From Istiophorus platypterus (Eukaryota > Chordata > Actinopteri > Istiophoriformes > Istiophoridae), in NCBI GenBank assembly GCA_016859345.1, contig CM029134.1, forward strand, positions 27,145,060-27,209,059: 64,000 nt of DNA, given 5' to 3'. Below the pieces are notes generated by a model, which searched no databases, was not told the DNA's origin, and worked only from the letters and a program-made list of their open reading frames with translations. The position numbers and the translations under genes are program-made. This document shows positions 57,621-64,000 of this stretch, in pieces (the first letter of the stretch is position 1; each line of letters opens with the position of its first letter).

Positions 57621-60600
57621 TCTGGTTTTTAACAATTTTGTTACTATTACATTGATTTAAACTCCATTCCATCAGCAGTTCCCGGGTTAGTGAATCTCAC
57701 TGCTAAAGACCAAGATTAACTGTGTGAGAGTGGCACAATCACAAGTTACAGTAACAAATGCTATACAAAATGACCTGCACTTTCTGTCAGTTAGAGATGG
57801 ATATCTACAGTACCCTTTGTAATCTGACATTTCCTCCCCTGCATATGGACAAGTTGCACATTAAACAGTAGAAAGGTATGATGAAATATTTCAAAAGAGA
57901 ACAGCCCTTTGGAGCTGTAAAATGCAGAAGATACACTATAGTTTTGTCATCAGATTATTTGCTCCTAAAAACTATAAAGCTCAACTGTAACTGTGGGGAT
58001 ATTGGGAACATTCTCCATTGTTTAGCGAAAAAGGATATACAAAACTAACGCAAATAATTTGGGTTTTTGGCCATATGGACGAATATAACATATTGCCCAA
58101 ATGAAGTTGGCCTCCCTTCAAAGACTGTCCCAGAGGAGTTCAGTATAATACTGTATGAAACTTCTAGTATAATTAATGTGGCTTGAATGGGGATTGTCCA
58201 TTCATTGGCATTTAAATGTAGCGTTTACTTCATGTATGAATGGAAATGCAATTGAATAATTAAAAAGATCAAATCAAAGACAAGAGTCATAAGTAACAGA
58301 GAGATGACTGAATGTAGGATCTTTGTTTTGGCCACAGGTTGTGCAGGATCACAATTCTCACATGCTTCAGAGACCAGGTAGAGGTATGGAGCCAGAGAGG
58401 AATTGCATGGAGCTCATGTAAAAACAGGGATGGAACTGGGTGGACCTCCCCATTTCATAACCTCACAACTGGCATTTACCAGGCAGGGATAGTCTAACAA
58501 AAGACCATATTATTTTCCTTATTGGAATGACCAATTTCACAGAGAGCCCCGAACCCATTTGGGTGACAACGAACCTCTTTGCCCCTCATTCTTAAAATAC
58601 ACTACCATCATGAGTTGGAAGAAATACATCATAGGGCAGGTGAGACACAGTATCACATTCAATAGTCAGAGGATTCTGATATTCCCAGCCTACCCCCAGC
58701 AGTTGTGAAATGGTATTCCATGTTTAAAAGAGCATGAGAGGTACAAAGAACTGAGAGTTAGGTTTGCAATACCCTGCTAAGCTAGTTTTTTTTTCACAGA
58801 CTCAGATAAGGTGACAGAATTTGCAGAGTAGTGCTTTGGAAGAGCCTTCACAGGTTGATACTCAATATGTGAACCATGTGTACATGTGACATGGATTATC
58901 TACTGAACTGATTGCCTGATATATTATTTGTCCCAGTCTTTTCTGAAGAATTGCACAATTGCTACATATTGAAAATGTTAGGTGTGTTTCAAAAGAACTT
59001 CATTTGCTCTCTTTTGCTACAGCTACAGTATATTGTGAATTTGTTGCCAGATTACAGGATTGCTCTGGCACTAATCTGTTTACATTTCACTTGATACGTC
59101 TGGTGATCCTCAGTTATTTCACGCTGCTATATCTGAAAATCTGATTAATTAACCAACTCTTTGAACAAAATATAGGGTAAACTTTGTTTATAGGTATAGG
59201 CTAATCTGTGATATAATCCCTAAATTGAAATAGTCTTGTTTATTTTGTTTCACAAAATTTAAACCAACTGTGAGTTATTATTTGCCCTGTATTTACTTGA
59301 AGTTTGATATTAGGTTAGCCCATAACCCCTTTGTACTCTTCTGTTTACTGATAACACATTTACACTATGTTTTCAATGTATACTTTTATTATAATTGTTA
59401 TTCTCTCTCTACAATTTATTTGCTCATTCTCCTCCCTCATGTAATTGGGAAAGTGGATATTACGCTGGAAAAATGATTAATTTTAGTCTTTCCAGGCTTT
59501 CATTTTCCAATACAGGACAATGGTGTAGCTAATGGTAACAGGTGAGGAGGCCTTACTTGTACAGCCTGGAAGGGGTTGAACCACCAAGTAAAAGGGGGTA
59601 AAGTACCATTTCAGCATTAACCATTAACCATGGTTGATATTTATTAATTGTGACCATCTGGCTTTCTTTAGTATTCTTCCTAATAGTGGGCATATTGCAA
59701 ACCAACCTTTAACCACAGTTGAGGCCACTGAGGTCCAAAGTATATAATAAGAATCCTGAATGACTGCCTAAAAATAACCGTGCTTTGGTGCTGCAAAGAT
59801 ATTGCACAATGCCAAGATGACAGACATTCTCATCTGATCATCTGCATCATTGCATGTGTGTGGGTATGTAGAGTGAATGATCTTGTCATTCTGAGAAAAT
59901 CTTTAGACTGTGGTTCTCTGATTATGTCAACAAACCAGACAGGCAGCTGAATGTACCGCAGCATGATGCAGATAACTAGAGAATTTTAGTGGGAGTCTGT
60001 AGTTCAGTCCCATTCATCCTCTGACATCATCTGATGAATAGCTCCTGTGCAACTGCATCAGTTCATCACTTATCTTTCAATTCAGTTTGTGTAAACAGTT
60101 GAAATGCATTTTAAATTAGTCACCCCTGTATTTTTATTTTCATTATTAGATTATAAGGAAACAGGCTGATAACCATTGCACAAAATTATAAAATGACTCT
60201 GTATTTTCTTTCTTCATCAACAAAGACGCAAATGAAAATATTACATCAGTCAAAGCTCGGTTTTAGAAAGGGAACAGACATGGGACAAGGGGGAAGGTGA
60301 TAGGGAGGAGAGAAGAAGAGCAGTTACTGTGTACACTGCACAGGATAGGAATAGATTTTTGTACCTGCTGCTGTTCAATACAAACAAAAACTTTCCTGAT
60401 CACATTCAAACAAAGTAGGTCTAATGACCACAGAGATAACTGTTCTTTGGAAATTACCATGGAACCTGAATTCCCTGACCCTTGGCTCAATTTAACATTA
60501 GAAACCTAGCCTAATTATATTGCAATAATATAGCATTCGTGTATAATTTTATTATTTTATAAAACTCAATTTGCTAATGTTTATGTCCTGTTTGAGACAT

Positions 60601-61089
60601 ATTTCTAAATTCAAGTTCAAAGCAAATCAAATTAATGCAATTGTTATCCAATTTTTACCTGTATTGATGACTTTCTGGATGAAATTAATCCTGCATAATC
60701 ATAACCCTAGATATTATATTTTGATCTCTGATCATTAATCATTAATTTTAATCAATTAAGTGGCTGGCAAACCTGCCCATGCAAATGAAAATAGTTTTTG
60801 AAAACAACACCCCCAGAGACTTCCCCATGTCTACTGTGGGAGACTCTAAAATCATTACCGACAGATTGTATTATCTCCTTTTTGAACTGTAGAAAGATAC
60901 TAAAGCCTAAAGCTAGGCTTCTAAAGTTGGAAGAACAAATTCATCACTCATAAAAGGAAAATGCATGCCACCCATCTCTGGACAAATTCTTTGGTTGAGA
61001 ATCTAGTATTTTTTTTTATCTTTTTCTTTTGAAAGCAGAAGTAGTTTGATCCTATCTTAGAGCTCATAGTACTTTATTATCCCAGTAGA
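57621..61089. other. Non-coding stretch, nothing recognised
   Basis: AT-rich with short ORFs and no exon, tRNA or dispersed repeat that I can support. Confidence 0.5.
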
Positions 61090-61866
61090 ACACTTCACTC
61101 CCAGAATGCAGGACTACTAGTGGTTCCTAGAGTCTCCACAAGCAGAACGGGAGGCAGAGGTTTCAGTTATCAGGCTCCTCTGCTGTGGAACCATCTTCCA
61201 GTTTGGGTCCAGGAGGCAGACACCCTTTCCATATATAAGAGTCGGCTTAAATCCTTCCTCTTTGATAAAGTTTAGAGTTAGGGCTGGCTCAGGTCTAGAC
61301 TGCCAGGGGAACATCCCATGATGCATCGAGCTCCACTTTCCTCTGCCTCCTCCTCTCTCCTCTTGCGCATTGATGTCTCAAAAATGTTCATTACTAACTG
61401 TTCTACCTCTCTCTCTCTTAGTTTTTGTGCTTGCTCGTCTCTCTCGTCTCTCCTCCTGTTGCTTTCTGCAGGTTTTTCTGCCTCGGATGCCGCAGAGTCT
61501 GGATCCACAACTGCAGACCACCCACTGCCCCATGAGTCTGATCAGCACCCACTGCTTTAATTATTATGATTGCTACTGTTACCATTTCTTTCAGTCCCAT
61601 TAGTAATATTATTATCCCCATTAGTATAACTATTACCTGTTAGTCCCATTATTGTGCTATACTCTCTCTTCTCCTTCCTGCCCCCCTTGTCTTTCACTCT
61701 CTCTCAGTTTTTTCTTTGCTGCTGTTACCATTTGCTTGCTCATGGGGAATATTGGGTCTCTATAAATAATAACTATAAAGAGTTTGGTATAGACCTGCTC
61801 TATGTGATAAAGTGCCTGGAGATTAACTTCTGTTATGATAATGCACTAAATAAATAAAATTGAATT
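61090..61866 (+). pseudogene. L2 LINE 3' fragment (ORF2 end and 3' UTR with tail)
   Basis: The plus strand reads the ORF2 end 'SQNAGLLVVPRVST' and 'FSYQAPLLWNHLPVWV', the same as the minus-strand copy at 26802-27047. The L2 3' UTR follows and ends in 'aaataaataaaattgaattg' (61849-61868), the expected 3' tail. It is 5' truncated, as usual for LINE insertion. Confidence 0.85.
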
Positions 61867-61867
61867 G

Positions 61868-62290
61868 ATTTTGGGGAGAAACCACAAAGACTGCTCACCA
61901 GGCAATTGTGTGAACTGGAAAATGATCACACAATCTATGAAGTCAAATCCAAGTTGTCGGCATGTCTTACCTCAGTAAATGATATCAAATGTTTTAAAGA
62001 ATTCTATGAAACTTTATTCCTCCAAAACAAATTCTGGACCATACAATATGGAAAGCTTTTTTGAAAATATTAATTTACACCTTCCTAAACAAAGATAGCA
62101 ACCCTGAAGAGTTAAAAGAAATATTAAAACTTGAAAGGAAGCAAAACCCTAGGCTCTATTGTGAGTACAGAACAGTTACTGACATATTCATACCTTCTAT
62201 GATTAATACTTTCTCTCAGGCTGCTGAAAATGGGTCTGTGCCAGAAATACCTAGGGCTGTCATGTGTCGACATGTGCTCCAATAAATAGT
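61868..62290 (+). pseudogene. L1-type LINE fragment
   Basis: Begins in the middle of ORF2 with 'GEKPQRLLTRQLCELENDHT' followed by 'FKEFYETLF', matching the GEKxxKLLARQLK...FxxFYxxLY linker of L1 reverse transcriptases. Later 'MINTFSQAAENGS' (62195-62240) matches the region before RT domain 1. Frameshifts and an internal deletion are present. It abuts the L2 tail. Confidence 0.7.
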
Positions 62291-62847
62291 ATTATAGCTT
62301 TATAATGATTAAGAATAAATGCTGATCTCTATTCACTGATAGAGCAGGTGAGTCTGGAATACTAAGTAACTATGTATCCCATAACAATCTCCAAGATAAG
62401 AGATAGGAAGGTAGGATAGAGAGCATAGCACAATAAAAGTACCATACAAGATGTTTGGCAGGTAGAGGAGTGCTAGAATTCTCAGAGGTAGATTAAGCTA
62501 TTTTCCAGAATTTACAAGGGCTATAAGGGGGACTTTGTAAAAGAGTCAGATTTGAATTTTCTGACTGAAGATGTGCACTTATTCCTCAACTGTCTAAAGT
62601 CAAGCTAATGGGTCTTTATTGTGCCTCACCAGAGCCCATGCTTTATTCTTGGAAATAAGTTAGAAAGCTCAGCAGTGAACCAGGAAGTGAAGCTACATTT
62701 TCTTGTCTTTTTGGCTGCCCCCGGCATTTCAGGCAGTCCTATTAATGCATATTTACATAACTGACAAAATATAGCAATGTTTTGGAAAACCTTGGCTACT
62801 TCCTGTAGATAAGTATTGCCCTGCAAGTGCGGGGTTGGGCATTCCCG
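62291..62847. other. Non-coding, nothing firm
   Basis: A short piece at about 62420-62440 ('gagagcatagcacaataa') matches the L2 3' UTR; the rest is unassigned. Confidence 0.45.
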
Positions 62848-63116
62848 CCACAATTCAATTCAATTCAATTCAACTTATTTATATAGCACCATATCATAAC
62901 AAACATTATCTCAGGGCACTTTTCATATACAGCAGGTCTAGACCAGACTCTTTATAGTTATTATTTACAGAGACCCAACATTTCCCCCATGAGCAGCACT
63001 TGGTGACAGCGGCAATGAAAAACTCCCTTTTAACAGGTAGAAACGTTGAACAGATCCCAGCTCGTGGTGGGTGGGTGGGGGGGGGGGTCTGCCTCGACCG
63101 GCTGGGTTGAGAGACA

Positions 63117-63154
<38 letters not shown>

Positions 63155-63635
63155 CGGGGAGGGAGGGCAGGAGGGAGGAGAGTATAGCATAATAATGGGA
63201 CTAATAGCTATATATACACTATATATAATATTATTAATAGAATTAAATGAAATGGTAACAGTAACAATCATAATAACTAGAGCAGTTGGTGTTAATCAGG
63301 CACAAGGGTCAGTAGATGGTCTGCAGCCATGGATCCAGACTCAGGAGCATCAGAAAAACCTGCAGAAAGCGACAGGAGGAGAGAGGAGAGAGACAAGAAA
63401 GCACAAAACTGCGGGAGAGTGAGGGAGGACAGTTAATAAGAAGCATTTTTGTGATGGTAATGCCCACAGGAAGAGAGGAGGAGGAGGTGGAAAGGGGACC
63501 TCGGTGCATCATGGGAAGTCCCCTGGTAGTCTAGGCCTATAGCAGCATAGTGAGGGGATGGTTCAAGCTAATGCTGAGCCAGTTCTAACCATAAACTATA
63601 TCAAAGAGGAAGGATTTAAGCCAACTCTTAAACAT
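62848..63635 (-). repeat. L2 LINE 3' UTR copy
   Basis: It starts on the plus strand with a (CAATT)n-type tail and 'atttatatagcaccatat', the reverse complement of an L2 3' end. It runs through the conserved 3' UTR blocks into the first ORF2-end sequence ('ggaaggatttaagcc') and is then interrupted by the LTR at 63636. It includes a GA microsatellite. Confidence 0.85.
63112..63155. repeat. (GA)n microsatellite within L2 3' UTR
   Basis: About 20 GA units with GACA interruptions, just after a G-rich run at 63066-63088. Confidence 0.93.
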
Positions 63636-64000
63636 TGTTGTGCCTCACTAACGGACTGTAGACAAAGAAGGCATACAGGCACACCCAAACCTGGAATCCA
63701 GCTAAGGCCACATGTTGCTAGCTGAGAAAGACAAAGAACTCAGCTGAGCAACCCCCAACATGTGGTCTCAGTTGGATAACTGACCAAATGGGCGACCCCC
63801 AACGGGCGTGGCGCCCACCAAACAGTGGGGTTCCCCCAAAATCCACGGCTCCCATTGGGTGAAATCCGGCACAGTCAACCCCAAATCCTGACGTCAAAAG
63901 TTATATTAACTCCGAAACTTCTGAAACTTATTGCTTCTGGCTTGGACTTTCACCATGACCAGCGAACTCCTCGCCCATAGAAGTGAAAACAATTATGGCT
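63636..64000 (+). mobile_element. LTR of the 29-35 kb retroelement family, cut by window edge
   Basis: Starts TGTTGTGCC at 63636, which pairs as an inverted end with the GCACAACA ends of the other LTRs. From about 63850 it matches the nested LTR at 33240-33100 read on the other strand: 'cccattgggtgaaat', 'cagtcaaccccaaatc', the CRE, and 'cttggactttcaccatgac'. The matching region runs off the right edge, so it is unknown whether a complete element follows. It is inserted into the L2 copy. Confidence 0.78.
63889..63910 (+). promoter_or_regulatory. CRE plus TATA-like box in LTR
   Basis: TGACGTCA (63889-63896) is followed by 'ttatattaac' (63901-63910), the same pair as in the nested LTR at about 33160-33191. 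A conserved core promoter of the LTR is likely. Confidence 0.55.

Overview
This is nuclear DNA from a bony fish, most likely a teleost. It is AT-rich and consists mostly of non-coding sequence. The coding pieces are short exons with GT-AG borders. The repeats are typical of teleosts: L2, CR1-like and L1 LINEs, several Tc1 families, a sushi-type Ty3/Gypsy fossil, retrovirus-like LTRs, and long CA/TG, TATC and GA runs. Nothing looks bacterial, and there is no operon, CRISPR array, tRNA or rRNA.

Host genes. (1) The left edge holds the 5' end of HVCN1, the voltage-gated proton channel, on the minus strand. The first coding exon is 301-485, and a GC-rich untranslated exon with its promoter lies at about 2054-2490; the remaining coding exons lie beyond the left edge. 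(2) A small multi-exon minus-strand gene, which I cannot name, can be modelled from 13483 down to 10084, with an ETS plus ZNF143/THAP11-type promoter at 13519-13571. (3) A plus-strand terminal coding exon at 36174-36345 is the end of another unidentified gene. A few other ORFs are flagged only as weak candidates.

Mobile DNA. Tc1-like fossils lie at 1.1-1.8, 11.0, 15.3-16.3, 16.4-16.8 and 55.0-55.6 kb. Two L2 copies sit head to tail on the minus strand at 23.4-29.3 kb, with other L2 pieces at 8.3, 61.1-61.9 and 62.8-63.6 kb. A minus-strand LTR retroelement fills 29.3-35.8 kb. It has a 3' LTR with a clear polypurine tract, a 5' LTR with a primer-binding-site-like sequence, gag-like, protease and env-like remnants, no reverse transcriptase, and extra LTRs nested between gag and protease. 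A related LTR starts at 63636 in the opposite orientation and runs off the right edge. A probable solo LTR lies at about 13.8-14.2 kb, and a Gypsy fossil at 55.6-57.6 kb.

Simple sequence. 46.0-47.5 kb is a dense cluster of TG/CA/TC microsatellites. A perfect 20-bp-arm hairpin lies at 45961-46003. Long stretches (3.9-8.3, 19.8-22.4, 36.8-42.0, 50.2-53.9 and 57.6-61.1 kb) show nothing recognisable beyond weak repeats.

I found no convincing new biological system. The most useful leads are the unnamed small gene, the possible alternative HVCN1 first exon, and the nested LTR structure with its conserved CRE/TATA module and LTR-internal ORF. All family assignments come from reading motifs by eye; no database search was run.
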